57,062 bases of DNA from positions 1-57,062 of the forward strand of contig NZ_CASDOY010000007.1 of assembly GCF_949282365.1 (NCBI RefSeq), in the 5' to 3' direction. The translations under genes and the position numbers were made by a program. Each line of letters starts with the position of its first letter. Position 1 is the first letter of the stretch. The notes beneath the pieces are model-generated. The model did not search any database. It was given only the letters and a program-made list of their open reading frames with translations, and was not told the DNA's origin. Below are positions 42,980 through 51,648 of this stretch, piece after piece. This DNA comes from an uncultured Desulfovibrio sp. (GTDB lineage Bacteria > Desulfobacterota > Desulfovibrionia > Desulfovibrionales > Desulfovibrionaceae).

Positions 42980-44096
42980 AAATACAGCTCCTCGTGATGC
43001 GTTCGATGTCAATTTCCGTCATCCCCGGCCAGAGCGGCAGAGTGAGGATTTCCCGATAGGCCGCTTCGGCCACGGGGCAGAGCCCTTCCCGCGTACCGAC
43101 GACCTGCCGGTAGTAGGGATGAAGGTGTACGGGCACATAGTGGACATTGGCCCCGATGCCGTTGGCGCGCAAGCGGCGGAAGGTCTCGTCCCGATCGGGA
43201 GTGCGCACCACGTAAAGATGATAGGCATGACGGACGTTTTCGCGATGCGTGAGGGGACGGACGGCTTCCTGTCCCGCCAGCGCGGCGTCATAGGACCGGG
43301 CCAGTTCATTGCGTTTGGCGATCCAGCCGTCCAGTTTTTTCAGCTGTGAGCTGCCCAGGGCGCACTGAAAGTCGGTGATGCGGTAATTGTAGCCCAGTTC
43401 CGTCATTTCATAGAACCAGGCCCCGGACTTCTCGCGCTGGCTGGCCGTAGTCGTGATGCCGTGCCCGCGAAAGGCCCGTATGCGCGCGGCCAGCGTCTCG
43501 TCATCGGTCACGGCCATGCCGCCCTCGCCGGTGGTGATGTGTTTGACCGGATGAAAGCTGAACACCGTGATGTCGGCCAGCGTACCCACCTTGCGCCCGT
43601 CAAGGCTTGCGCCCAGCGCATGGCAGCCGTCGGCCACCAGCGCCAGATGGTGCTTGTCGGCAAGGGCGCGCAGGGCATCCCAGTCGCAGGGCTGCCCGGC
43701 ATAGTCCACCCCGATGATGGCCTTGGTGCGCGGCGTGATGGCCGCTTCCGCCGCGGCGGGATCAAGGAGCAGGGTCCCGGCGTCCACATCGGCAAAGACC
43801 GGCCTGCCGCCTTGATAGAGGACGCAGTTTGCCGAGGCGGCAAAGGTCATGGGCGGGACGATGACTTCATCGCCGGGGCCGATGTTCAGGGCGAACATGG
43901 CCGCATGCAGGGCCGCCGTGCCGTTGCTCACCGCCACGCCGTGGCGCGCGCCGACATAGGCGCAAATGTCCGCCTCGAAGCGCTCCACGGCCGGGCCGGT
44001 GGTCAGCCAGTCCGAGCGCAGCACCTCGACCACGGCGGCGATATCGTCATCATCGATGGTCTGGCGACCATAGGGAATAAAGCGGGAGGTACTCAT
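42963..44096 (-). CDS. pseC: UDP-4-keto sugar aminotransferase PseC
   Basis: 377 residues, DegT/DnrJ/EryC1 PLP enzyme: aminates C-4 of UDP-2-acetamido-2,6-dideoxy-L-arabino-hexos-4-ulose. Seen: FIPYGRQTIDDDDIAAVVEVL, DWLTTGPAVERFE, SNGTAALHAAMFAL, IVPPMTFAASANCVLY, DYAGQPCDWDAL, ADGCHALGAS, the Schiff-base lysine in FSFHPVKHITTGEGG, and GYNYRITDFQCALG. The ATG overlaps the pseB stop (ATGA). Confidence 0.94.
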   Translation of the reverse strand: MSTSRFIPYGRQTIDDDDIAAVVEVLRSDWLTTGPAVERFEADICAYVGARHGVAVSNGTAALHAAMFALNIGPGDEVIVPPMTFAASANCVLYQGGRPVFADVDAGTLLLDPAAAEAAITPRTKAIIGVDYAGQPCDWDALRALADKHHLALVADGCHALGASLDGRKVGTLADITVFSFHPVKHITTGEGGMAVTDDETLAARIRAFRGHGITTTASQREKSGAWFYEMTELGYNYRITDFQCALGSSQLKKLDGWIAKRNELARSYDAALAGQEAVRPLTHRENVRHAYHLYVVRTPDRDETFRRLRANGIGANVHYVPVHLHPYYRQVVGTREGLCPVAEAAYREILTLPLWPGMTEIDIERITRSCIYAQVE

Positions 44097-45079
44097 GACT
44101 GGACGGCAAAGCCCTGTTCCTTGAGGGTGGCGCGCAATTCGGGAACGCTCAGCCACGCCTCGTTGGTGCCGGAATTGTAGCTGAAGCCCTCGGGCACGGG
44201 CCTGCCTTCGGGCCCGCGATAAGGGAAGGTTTCCGGCTTGATGACATAATACCGGCCGATGTCAATGGTATGCCGGGAATCCTCGGCCGTGATCATGGTT
44301 TCATGCAGCTTTTCGCCGGGCCGGATGCCCACTTCCACAGTGGCCATGCCCGGCGCAATGGCCTCGGCCAGATCCGTGATCTTCATGCTGGGAATCTTGG
44401 GCACCAGAATCTCGCCGCCGCCCGCCAGCTCGAAGGAGCGCAGCACCATATGCACGGACTGTTCCAGGGTGATCCAGAAACGGGTCATGCGCGTATCCGT
44501 GATGGGCAGGGGGCCGCCCTCGTCGCGCTTTTTGATAAAGAAAGGAATGACGCTGCCCCGGCTGCCCATGACATTGCCGTAGCGTACGACGGAACACACG
44601 GTTGTGTTGCCAAGAAAGGCATTGGCGGCAATGAAGAGCTTGTCCGAACAGAGCTTGGTGGCGCCGTAGAGGTTGACCGGGGCCACGGCCTTGTCCGTGG
44701 ACAGGGCCACGACCTTTTTCACCCCGCAGTCGGCCGCGGCATTGACGATGTTTTCCGCGCCGCCGATATTGGTGCGGATGCATTCCGTGGGATTGTATTC
44801 CGCCGCCGGCACCTGCTTGAGGGCCGCCGCATGGATGACGTAATCCACGCCCCGAAAAGCCCGGTACAAGCGCTCCTTGTCCCGCACGTCGCCGATGAAG
44901 TAGCGCATGCAGCCGTATTTTTCCGGGGAGAAAATCTGTTGCATTTCGAATTGCTTGAGTTCATCCCGGGAAAAGACGATAAGCCGTTTGGGCTTCCACT
45001 GCCTGAGGATGACCTCGATGCATTTCTTGCCAAAAGAACCGGTGCCGCCGGTAATCAGGATAGTCTTGTCAGTGAACAT
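44093..45079 (-). CDS. pseB: UDP-GlcNAc 4,6-dehydratase (inverting) PseB
   Basis: 328 residues, SDR family, first enzyme of the pseudaminic route. Seen: ILITGGTGSFGKKCIEVIL (NADP loop), SRDELKQFEMQQIF, GDVRDKERLYRAFRGVD, HAAALKQVPAAEYNPTECI, catalytic YGATK with STDKAVAPVN just before it, SVVRYGNVMGSRGSVIPFF. The start at 45079 is chosen because GGTGSFG then falls at the usual distance from the N-terminus; GGA lies upstream. Ten bases after the ABC transporter stop. Confidence 0.95.
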   Translation of the reverse strand: MFTDKTILITGGTGSFGKKCIEVILRQWKPKRLIVFSRDELKQFEMQQIFSPEKYGCMRYFIGDVRDKERLYRAFRGVDYVIHAAALKQVPAAEYNPTECIRTNIGGAENIVNAAADCGVKKVVALSTDKAVAPVNLYGATKLCSDKLFIAANAFLGNTTVCSVVRYGNVMGSRGSVIPFFIKKRDEGGPLPITDTRMTRFWITLEQSVHMVLRSFELAGGGEILVPKIPSMKITDLAEAIAPGMATVEVGIRPGEKLHETMITAEDSRHTIDIGRYYVIKPETFPYRGPEGRPVPEGFSYNSGTNEAWLSVPELRATLKEQGFAVQS

Positions 45080-45089
45080 TGCACATCCG

Positions 45090-46916
45090 TTAGCTGTGCC
45101 CTCCTGCCAGGTCATGGACAGGCTGTTGCAGCGTTTTTTCATAGGCAGGCAATATCGTTGCCGCCGCACCACACATCTTTACGGTTCCTTTGTCGATCCA
45201 GTACAGCAGATCACATCCTTCCACTGTACTCAGACGATGGGCCACAACGATAAGAGTCACATGTTGTCGCAAGTTTTCGACTGTTGATTGTATAGCCCGC
45301 TCGGTTGCGCCGTCAAGGGCCGACGTAGCTTCGTCAAAGATAAGGAGTTCCGGCCTGTCATACAGGGCGCGGGCGATGCCCACGCGTTGGATCTGGCCGC
45401 CGGAAAGGCGCACGCCGCGTTCGCCCAGCGGGGTATGGATGCCTTCGGGCAGCTCGTCCACAAAATCCATAGCCGCCATACGGCAGCACTCCCGTACCCG
45501 CTCTTCGTCCACAGGTTCCCCCCAGTGGCTGAAGGCCACATTCTCGGCCAGCGTGGCATCCAGCAGATAAAGGTTTTGAGGCACATAGCCGATATTCAGA
45601 CGTTCGGCGGAGGTATCCCAGGCCGCGCCGTCAAGGCAGATATGTCCCTGCTGGGGGCGCAGCAGGCCCGTGATGAGGGAGGTCAGCGTGCTTTTGCCTG
45701 AGCCGGAGAGGCCTATCAGGCCGACCATGCTCCCCTTGGGGATGGTGAGCGAGATATCCTGCAGGGCGGCATGCTCTGCGTTGGGATAGATGAAGCTGAT
45801 ATCGTGCAGGCTGATCTCACGCCGGAAGTGGCGTACAGCACGGGCGTCCAGGCGCTCCGGCGCGGGAAGTTCCGCCACGAAGTCCAGGAGTTTTTCCAAT
45901 GAAGGCTGGTAGGAGCGCAAGGTCAGGATGGCGTTCATAGTCTTGTTGGCCGCCGGCAGGAGCCGCCAGGAAACAGCCGCCAGCAGGGTAAGCATACCGG
46001 TGGCTGCCGCCACACTGCTGCCCAGATGCACCTGGATCAGCAGAACAAGCAGCAAGAGGAGCATGCCCGCCACCTCCAGCACCCACAGGGGCAGCATGGG
46101 CAGGGTATTGCGGGAACTGTTTTTCAGTGAATAGGCGACGATGAATTTTTGATATTCCTGCAGGAAATTCTGCTTTTTCTCATAGATGGTTATCTCGCGC
46201 AGCCCCTGCAGCCCCTGCATGGCAATGCGGGAATTATACAGGTCATAATGACGAATATCCTTCGAAAGGTCATAAATCCGGGATCGGGTCCCTTTCTGGA
46301 TGATTACGGCCAGCAGGGCGACAGACACAAAGAGCAGACAGGAAAGCAAGGGGCTGGCGATGAGTGCCCCGCCCAGCAGAAACACTGCGATGACCATCTG
46401 GGTGAACAGGATCAGCAGGGTCGCGGCATAGGTGGCAACATAGCCTTTCCAGCCCAGCATCGTCAGCAGCTCCGCCGAGTTCTGCCCGGCATGCCAGATG
46501 TGCGGAGCGGCCAGAAAGCGGCGGAAGAGATCGCTGCCCATGGTCCAGGCGATACGCTGGGAAAAATAGTTCTGCAGCCAGGTGATATAGCCCAGCAGGG
46601 CATTTTTCAGCAGGGTGGCCGCGCACACGCCGCCCAGAACCAGCAGCAGGAACTGCAGGGCCACGGGGATATCCGGCGCGAAGGGCAGGGCCGTGCGGAT
46701 CTCTTCCAGCAGGGGGAGGCGGGCCAGGCTTTCCGGGGCGGACATGGCCACACCCAGCAGGGAGATGCCGCCCGCCACACCGATTTCAAACAGACCCATG
46801 ATGATGTTGAGCAGGCACAGCCACCAGAACAGGCGGCGTTCCCGTGGTGTGGCCAGGGCATAGAGCTGGCGTGCGATGGAGAGTGGTGTATATTCCTTGT
46901 GCAGAGACTGTGTCAT
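45090..46916 (-). CDS. ABC exporter, fused membrane and ATPase domains (PglK/MsbA-like flippase)
   Basis: 608 residues, half-transporter working as a dimer. About six hydrophobic segments in residues 25-310 form the type 1 exporter domain. ATPase from about 360: Walker A GLIGLSGSGKSTL, signature RLSGGQIQRVGIARALYD, Walker B LLIFDEATSALDG, switch VVAHRLST. It is the first gene of the Pse run, and no Wzx is present, so it probably flips a lipid-linked glycan across the inner membrane as PglK does (inference). Coding sequence is GC-rich. Confidence 0.88.
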   Translation of the reverse strand: MTQSLHKEYTPLSIARQLYALATPRERRLFWWLCLLNIIMGLFEIGVAGGISLLGVAMSAPESLARLPLLEEIRTALPFAPDIPVALQFLLLVLGGVCAATLLKNALLGYITWLQNYFSQRIAWTMGSDLFRRFLAAPHIWHAGQNSAELLTMLGWKGYVATYAATLLILFTQMVIAVFLLGGALIASPLLSCLLFVSVALLAVIIQKGTRSRIYDLSKDIRHYDLYNSRIAMQGLQGLREITIYEKKQNFLQEYQKFIVAYSLKNSSRNTLPMLPLWVLEVAGMLLLLLVLLIQVHLGSSVAAATGMLTLLAAVSWRLLPAANKTMNAILTLRSYQPSLEKLLDFVAELPAPERLDARAVRHFRREISLHDISFIYPNAEHAALQDISLTIPKGSMVGLIGLSGSGKSTLTSLITGLLRPQQGHICLDGAAWDTSAERLNIGYVPQNLYLLDATLAENVAFSHWGEPVDEERVRECCRMAAMDFVDELPEGIHTPLGERGVRLSGGQIQRVGIARALYDRPELLIFDEATSALDGATERAIQSTVENLRQHVTLIVVAHRLSTVEGCDLLYWIDKGTVKMCGAAATILPAYEKTLQQPVHDLAGGHS

Positions 46917-47252
46917 CAGGCGGTCCCCGTTGGTTACGGGCTGGTTTCACTGCTCATCCGGATCAGATATGGGTGCTGCAGCGCGGATATGGAGAGTTTG
47001 TCGCGGCTTGCCGGCTGGTATGACAAAGGAGCATATGTCGCGCCGAGTACTGCATCCGCTGTCCGTATGGAGGGAGACACCCCTGGCATCCCGTGCAGAT
47101 TTCTGGGGATATGGCGCTGTATTCCCGGCCACGGCAGATGATGCTGCCGTGGATGGCGGCAGAGCGCATCGGCGTGGAGTACAATGCCGGCAGCAGGAAA
47201 GCCTTGAGGACGCCGTGCATCAAGTTATCAAATAGCGTATGTCCTGCATAGC
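46917..47252. other. About 340-bp gap between glycan island and tRNA gene
   Basis: A 119-codon frame (46876-47235, plus strand) spans it but overlaps the ABC transporter start and has no family features. It should contain the promoter of the long leftward run; I cannot mark convincing -35/-10 boxes. Confidence 0.35.
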
Positions 47253-47287
47253 AAAAAAGGGGACACGGTCTGAAACCGTAACCCCTT
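47253..47287 (-). terminator. Rho-independent terminator of tRNA-Ala
   Basis: On the minus strand: AAGGGG, ACGGT, five-base loop, ACCGT, CCCCTT, then TTTT. The stem has a two-base internal loop. It lies 10 bases after the encoded CCA. Confidence 0.85.
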
Positions 47288-47297
47288 AAATTCCTTG

Positions 47298-47373
47298 TGG
47301 TGGAGAAGAGGAGACTTGAACTCCCGACCCCCGCCTTGCGAAGGCGATGCTCTCCCAGCTGAGCTACTTCCCC
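47298..47373 (-). tRNA. tRNA-Ala, anticodon CGC
   Basis: 76 bases, CCA encoded. Acceptor stem GGGGAAG/CTTCTCC contains the G3:U70 wobble pair that identifies alanine tRNA. D arm AGCTCAGCTGGGAGAGC, anticodon loop TTCGCAA (CGC reads GCG), T arm GGGAGTTCAAGTCTCC. Own promoter and terminator flank it. It lies at the right border of the surface-glycan island. Confidence 0.96.
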
Positions 47374-47402
47374 ACATGACGCCACGATGCGGCGTAGCGT
47401 GG

Positions 47403-47431
47403 TATGTATGCCATTCAGGGGGCAGGGTCAA
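47403..47431 (-). promoter_or_regulatory. Promoter of tRNA-Ala
   Basis: On the minus strand: TTGACC (47431-47426), 17-base spacer, TACATA (47408-47403). Start predicted near 47396, about 22 bases before the tRNA. GC-rich bases follow the -10, as in stringently controlled stable-RNA promoters. Confidence 0.75.
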
Positions 47432-47816
47432 GTCTTTTTTGCGGGCGGGGGCGGACGCAGGCTGGCGCGTCCGGGCCCGGCCCCGTGTGCCTGCCGGGCC
47501 TGGCGGGGACTGCCCGCGCGGTCCCGGCGTGGGCCTCGTGCCCTTTCTTCACCCGCAAATCCGTCAGATCCGCCAGATCCTTCGCGACGTCTGCGGAGGC
47601 TTTCCGGCAGGTCCCCTGCGCGCCGGATGCCTGCCGCTCGTCTCACGGTTGGCGCGCACGGATAGCGCATCCCTGTGATTGGACGCGCCTTCTGCCCGCC
47701 GGTTGCCGCAACGCCGGGAGCGCTTTCCCCCGCATAACGAAAAAAATCGGCCGGGCCGCCCCTGCGGGGCTTGGCTCCCGCGAAAAAAAACGCTATAGAA
47801 GCCCGCTGGTGTCACC
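47432..47816. other. 385-bp gap upstream of rlmE; nothing recognised
   Basis: GC-rich and open in several frames by composition. Only the AT-rich AACGAAAAAAATCGG stretch (about 47737-47752) and the bases after it look like promoter territory for rlmE. Confidence 0.35.
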
Positions 47817-48476
47817 ATGAAGGAATATCGAGACCATTATTTTCTCAAGGCCAAGCGCGAGAATTATCCGGCCCGTTCCGTGTACAAGCTCAAGGAACTG
47901 GACGCCAAGTTCAAGCTCTTCCGCCAGGGGATGCGCGTCCTGGATCTGGGCGCGGCTCCGGGCTCGTGGTCGCTGGGCGCCGCCGAAAAGGTGGGCCCGC
48001 GCGGGCTCGTGCTGGGCTGCGACATCCAGACCACCGAGACCGCCTTCCCGCCGCAGGTCACCTTCATGCAGGAGGACGTCTTCGACCGTTCCGCCGCATT
48101 CGAAGAGCGCCTGCGCGAGATGGGGCCGTTCGACGTGGTCATGAGCGACATGGCGCCCCGCACCACCGGGACCAAGTTCACGGATCAGGCCCGTTCGCTC
48201 GAGCTGGCCTGCGAGGCCCTGGAAGTGGCGCGTCTGCACCTCAAGCCCGGTGGCAGCTTCATCGTCAAGATTTTCATGGGCCCGGACATCCAGGAGATGC
48301 TCCAGCCCATGCGCCGCGCCTTCAAGGCCGTCAAATCCTTCAAGCCCAAGAGTTCCCGCGCCGAAAGCAAGGAAACCTTCTTCGTGGGCATGGGCTTCAG
48401 GGCCGAGGCGCGTCCTGCCGCGCAGGATGCGGCCGCGGCCGCCGCTGGCACCGGGCAGGAGCCGGACGCGCGCTAG
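47817..48476 (+). CDS. rlmE: 23S rRNA (uridine-2552-2'-O) methyltransferase RlmE/FtsJ
   Basis: 219 residues. SAM fold with VLDLGAAPGSWS, and the K-D-K-E catalytic tetrad at Lys24 (SVYKL), Asp111 (MSDMAP), Lys151 (SFIVKIF) and Glu186 (RAESKETF). It methylates U2552 in the A-loop and is needed for late 50S assembly. A 20-residue Ala-rich tail follows the fold. Ribosome site weak; the ATG at 47817 is the only start close enough to the first conserved block. Confidence 0.94.
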   Translation: MKEYRDHYFLKAKRENYPARSVYKLKELDAKFKLFRQGMRVLDLGAAPGSWSLGAAEKVGPRGLVLGCDIQTTETAFPPQVTFMQEDVFDRSAAFEERLREMGPFDVVMSDMAPRTTGTKFTDQARSLELACEALEVARLHLKPGGSFIVKIFMGPDIQEMLQPMRRAFKAVKSFKPKSSRAESKETFFVGMGFRAEARPAAQDAAAAAAGTGQEPDAR

Positions 48477-48726
48477 GCGTCCGCCCCTTTGGGCCTGACC
48501 GGAGCGGGAGCCGGCTGCCGCAGCGCTCTGCGGGCGTGCCGCCGGTGCATCCGTCCGCTCCAGGGGCAGGCGGCAGCGCGATGTCCGTACGGGCGTGCGC
48601 GCCGGCCACAGGCCCGATGTGCCGCTCCTGCCGCCGGGGCATCCCGGATGCCTGTCAGGGATGGGACAGTCCGCGCGACTGTCCGCCGTTTTTCACCTTT
48701 TACGTTCTCCGAGTTTGGGAGGTTTT

Positions 48727-49464
48727 ATGTCTGGGCACAGCAAATGGGCCAATATCCAGCACCGCAAGGGCCGTCAGGACGCCAAGCGCGGCAAGGTCTT
48801 CACCAAGGCCGCCAAGGAAATCATCATCGCTGCCAAGAACGGCGGCGATCCTGCGGGCAACCCTCGTCTGCGTGCGGCCATTGCCGCTGCCAAGGCCGTG
48901 AACCTGCCCAAGGACAAGATCGAAGCCGCCATCCGCAAGGGCACCGGTGAAGACGCGGGCGGCGACCTGACCGAATGCTTCTACGAAGGCTACGGCCCCG
49001 CCGGTATCGCCATCATGGTGGAAGTGGCCACGGACAACAAGAACCGCACCGTGGCCGAAGTGCGCCACCTGTTCACCAAGCACGGCGGCAGCCTGGGCAC
49101 CGACGGCAGCGTGAGCTGGATGTTCGACCGCAAGGGCGTCATCACCGTGGACAAGGCCGCCTACACCGAAGACCAGATGATGGAAGTGGCCATGGAAGCC
49201 GGCGCCGATGACGTCATCGACGATGACGATGTCTGGACCCTGCAGACCGCCATGGCCGATTTCGCGGCCGTGCGCGACGCCCTGGAAGCCGCCGGCGTGA
49301 CCATGCAGTCCGCCGAACTGGCCATGGTGCCCCAGAACCTGGTGGCGGTGGACGCCGAAGCCGCCCAGAAGGTCATCCGCTTCATGGAAGCCCTGGACGA
49401 CAACGACGACGTGCAGAACGTCTACGCCAACGCCGACTTCCCCGAAGACATGGATATGGACTAA
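48727..49464 (+). CDS. yebC: YebC/PmpR family protein (TACO1-like)
   Basis: 245 residues, a full-length YebC: MSGHSKWANIQHRKGRQDAK, FTKAAKEIIIAAKNGG, NPRLRAAIAAAKAVNLPKDK, IRKGTGE, and the middle-domain YEGYGPAGIAIMVEVATDN and NRTVAEVRHLFTKHGG. Known both as a DNA-binding regulator and, more recently, as a helper of translation through difficult sequences such as polyproline. GGGAGG at 48716-48721 fixes the start. Closed by a strong terminator just before ruvC, which commonly follows yebC. Confidence 0.95.
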   Translation: MSGHSKWANIQHRKGRQDAKRGKVFTKAAKEIIIAAKNGGDPAGNPRLRAAIAAAKAVNLPKDKIEAAIRKGTGEDAGGDLTECFYEGYGPAGIAIMVEVATDNKNRTVAEVRHLFTKHGGSLGTDGSVSWMFDRKGVITVDKAAYTEDQMMEVAMEAGADDVIDDDDVWTLQTAMADFAAVRDALEAAGVTMQSAELAMVPQNLVAVDAEAAQKVIRFMEALDDNDDVQNVYANADFPEDMDMD

Positions 49465-49508
49465 ATCGCGGCCCTCCGCCCCTCCGGGCGGCGGATGCGC
49501 GTTGTTTC

Positions 49509-49540
49509 GCCCGGCATTCCCCGAGTGCCGGGCTTTTTTT
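49509..49540 (+). terminator. Rho-independent terminator between yebC and ruvC
   Basis: GCCCGGCA (49509-49516) pairs with TGCCGGGC (49526-49533), then seven Ts. It ends 11 bases before the ruvC start, so ruvC must be expressed by read-through or from a promoter inside or close to the hairpin. Confidence 0.9.
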
Positions 49541-49551
49541 GTGGTGGGCGC

Positions 49552-50064
49552 ATGGCAGAACATCCTCTTGTGGTCCTGGGCATCGACCCCGGCTCCCAGC
49601 GTACGGGCTGGGGCGTCATCGCGGAACAGTCCGGCGTGCTGCGCCTGGTGGACTGCGGCATCATCCGCACCAGCTCCGGCGGCGAAAAGGAATTTTCGCA
49701 GCGGCTGGCCGTCATCTACCGGCAGCTGGTGGAGGTGGTGGGCCGCTACCGCCCGCAGGAGGCCGCCATCGAACAGGTCTTCACCGCCCGCAATGCGGCC
49801 AGCGCGCTCAAGCTGGGGCAGGCGCGCGGCGTGGCCGTGGCCGCCTGCGCGGCCCACCAGGTGCCGGTGAGCGATTACGAGCCCACCCTGGTCAAGAAGT
49901 CCGTGGTGGGGACCGGACGCGCGGAAAAGGAACAGGTGGCCTTCATGGTGCGCCGCCTGCTCAACGTGCGCGGCGAAGGCTGGGCCCTGGACACCTCGGA
50001 TGCTCTGGCCGTGGCCATTTGCCATCTGACCATGCGCCGCCTGAAGCTGCTGGCCCGGCGTTGA
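49552..50064 (+). CDS. ruvC: Holliday junction resolvase RuvC
   Basis: 170 residues. RNase H fold nuclease that cuts Holliday junctions with RuvAB. Catalytic acids placed: Asp12 (GIDPGS), Glu74 (AAIEQVF), Asp147 and Asp150 (LDTSDALA). Also VKKSVVGTGRAEKEQV of the DNA-binding helix. Full length. ruvA and ruvB do not follow; a repeat-filled gap does. The ribosome site (GGTGGGCGC) is weak. Confidence 0.95.
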   Translation: MAEHPLVVLGIDPGSQRTGWGVIAEQSGVLRLVDCGIIRTSSGGEKEFSQRLAVIYRQLVEVVGRYRPQEAAIEQVFTARNAASALKLGQARGVAVAACAAHQVPVSDYEPTLVKKSVVGTGRAEKEQVAFMVRRLLNVRGEGWALDTSDALAVAICHLTMRRLKLLARR

Positions 50065-50149
50065 GGCTCGGGGGATCCTGTTTCTGGGGGGGAGGGCCCC
50101 CCGCGCATCAGGGCCGACTCGCGGTGCAGCGGCTCGGGGGATCCTGTTT
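50065..50149 (+). repeat. 19-bp exact direct repeat pair after ruvC
   Basis: GGCTCGGGGGATCCTGTTT occurs at 50065-50083 and 50131-50149, 66 bases apart. Each is followed by a G7 run and an AGGG(G)CCCC block. It looks like a tandem duplication of the outer part of a repeat arm. Confidence 0.75.
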
Positions 50150-50151
50150 TT

Positions 50152-50233
50152 TGGGGGGGAAGGGGCCCCTTCCTCCGGCGCGAAAAGGGGGCCCTTCCCC
50201 CAAGCTCCCATCTTCCCCCAAACGCGCTTTGGT
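50152..50233 (+). repeat. Arm of the dispersed intergenic repeat
   Basis: GGGGGGGAAGGGGCCCC, then GCGCGAAAAGGGGGCCC, then CTCCCATCTTCCCCC and AAACGCGCTTTG. Aligns with 5645-5725 (minus) and with the right arms at 11013-11042 and 52455-52502. Confidence 0.65.
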
Positions 50234-50234
50234 A

Positions 50235-50274
50235 CGCACAAAAAAAGACGCCCTGCGGCGTCTTTTTTTGTGCG
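50235..50274. terminator. Perfect bidirectional terminator between ruvC and the cyclophilin gene
   Basis: 18-bp perfect inverted repeat (50235-50252 with 50257-50274): GACGCC-CTGC-GGCGTC flanked by seven As and seven Ts. It serves the rightward ruvC and could serve leftward transcripts from the cyclophilin gene. Confidence 0.9.
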
Positions 50275-50653
50275 CGGTGTGCCGGGGGATTCGGCTTGCC
50301 GGGGGAGGCATGACGGCCACGGCTCCCGGCAGGCCGGACTCCAGAGCAGTCGGGCTGCGGGCGGGACTGTCATGGAACAGGTCCGGCGTCCGGTATCTCC
50401 GGCCATGATCCGGCGATGGGGACCTCCCATGCCGATCAGAAAAAAGTTTTGGAAGGGCGGGAGACGGGGGAGAACCTTTTCCCGGCTGACCAATGAAGAG
50501 AGAGCAAGGGCGGCGGCTCCCATGGCCCACCACCCAAGAAAGGAGTCCGGTCATCTTTCGCCTCTCGGGCAGCTGCGGGAAAAGGGCATCCCGCCTGCGT
50601 CGCAATCCATTCGGCGATCTGCCCCGAAAAGGTCCCCTCCCCGCATCTTCCCT
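50275..50653. other. 379-bp gap, nothing recognised
   Basis: Frames are open in several phases but none resembles a protein family. No further inverted repeat with a T-run seen. Confidence 0.35.
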
Positions 50654-51250
50654 TTATTCCACGACAGTGGCGTGCTTGATGATGACGGGCTGCACGGGCA
50701 CGTCCTCGAAATAGCCGCGGCTGCCGGTCTTGACGGCCGCGATCTGGTCCACCACGTCCTGGCCGCGGATGACCTTGCCGAACACGGCGTAGCCCCAGCC
50801 CTGCTGGTCCTTGCCGCGATGGTCGAGGAAGCTGTTGTCCTTGACGTTGATGAAGAACTGGGCCGTGGCCGAGTGCGGGTCCGAGGTGCGGGCCATGGCG
50901 ATGGTGTACTTGCGGTTGCGCAGGCCGTTGTCGGCTTCGTTCTTGATGGGGGCGCGGGTGGTCTTTTCGCGCAGGCTGGCGGTCATGCCGCCGCCCTGGA
51001 TCATGAAATTCTTGATGACGCGGTGGAAGACCGTGCCGTCATAGTGACCGGCCTTGACGTATTCCAGAAAGTTGGCCGTGGTCATGGGCGCCTTGCGGGC
51101 GTCCAGACGCAGCAGGATGTCGCCCATGCTGGTCTCCAGTTTGACGACGGGGTCCGGGCCCTGGGCGCGGAGGTCCTGGGGAGCGGCCAGCAGGGCGCAG
51201 GCCAGCAGCAGGACGGGCAGCAGACGGGCGAAGAGGGCAGATTTCTTCAT
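50654..51250 (-). CDS. Cyclophilin-type peptidyl-prolyl isomerase, exported
   Basis: 198 residues. Signal peptide MKKSALFARLLPVLLLACALL..., with cleavage expected near LRAQG, so periplasmic. Cyclophilin blocks: VVKLETSMGDILLRLDARKAP, TVFHRVIKNFMIQGGGM, TIAMARTSDPHSATAQFFINV, GYAVFGKVIRGQDVVDQI. The active-site Arg (FHRV) and the QFFIN motif are present. AAGGAG ten bases before the ATG at 51250. PpiA-like; assists folding of exported proteins. Confidence 0.93.
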   Translation of the reverse strand: MKKSALFARLLPVLLLACALLAAPQDLRAQGPDPVVKLETSMGDILLRLDARKAPMTTANFLEYVKAGHYDGTVFHRVIKNFMIQGGGMTASLREKTTRAPIKNEADNGLRNRKYTIAMARTSDPHSATAQFFINVKDNSFLDHRGKDQQGWGYAVFGKVIRGQDVVDQIAAVKTGSRGYFEDVPVQPVIIKHATVVE

Positions 51251-51562
51251 GGAAGTTTTCTCCTTGATGCATGGATCACGCCGGACTGGCGTGACAGGCG
51301 CACGGTAGCACGGCCGGGGGGGAGCGGCAAGCACGGGTGCCGCCTGCTCCGTGCGGGACAGGGCGGTCCCTGCGGGCGTTTTTTCCTGCGGTTTCGCCGG
51401 GATGGGCCATGACCGGCGGTCGGGCGGCCGCCGTGCCCGGGGGCTGGCGGCTGTCCCGCGGCCCGGCCCGTCCGGCCGTCATGCCGTACCGGCAGTGCCG
51501 CCGCAAGGCTGCCATGCGGTCCGTGCCCGCCCGCCGCCAGGGCCGCCATGCCGGGGCGGGGC
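51251..51562. other. Divergent spacer between cyclophilin and TMBIM genes
   Basis: 312 GC-rich bases with no gene recognised. The left end holds the ribosome site and presumed promoter of the cyclophilin gene. Confidence 0.35.
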
Positions 51563-51592
51563 TTGCTTTTGCCCGCCATATCCCTATATGCT
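51563..51592 (+). promoter_or_regulatory. Probable promoter of the TMBIM gene
   Basis: TTGCTT (51563-51568) followed by TATATG (51585-51590, 16-base spacer) or TATGCT (51587-51592, 18-base spacer). Start predicted near 51598, about 50 bases before the ATG. Confidence 0.55.
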
Positions 51593-51648
51593 AACAGGAA
51601 TGAACAGATGCTCGCGCATGCCGCGCGAACAAATCCCGGAGGAAAAAC

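Noticed and set aside
46876..47235. 119-codon plus-strand frame between the ABC transporter and tRNA-Ala
   Set aside because: It overlaps the start of the ABC transporter on the other strand and has no ribosome site or recognisable features.
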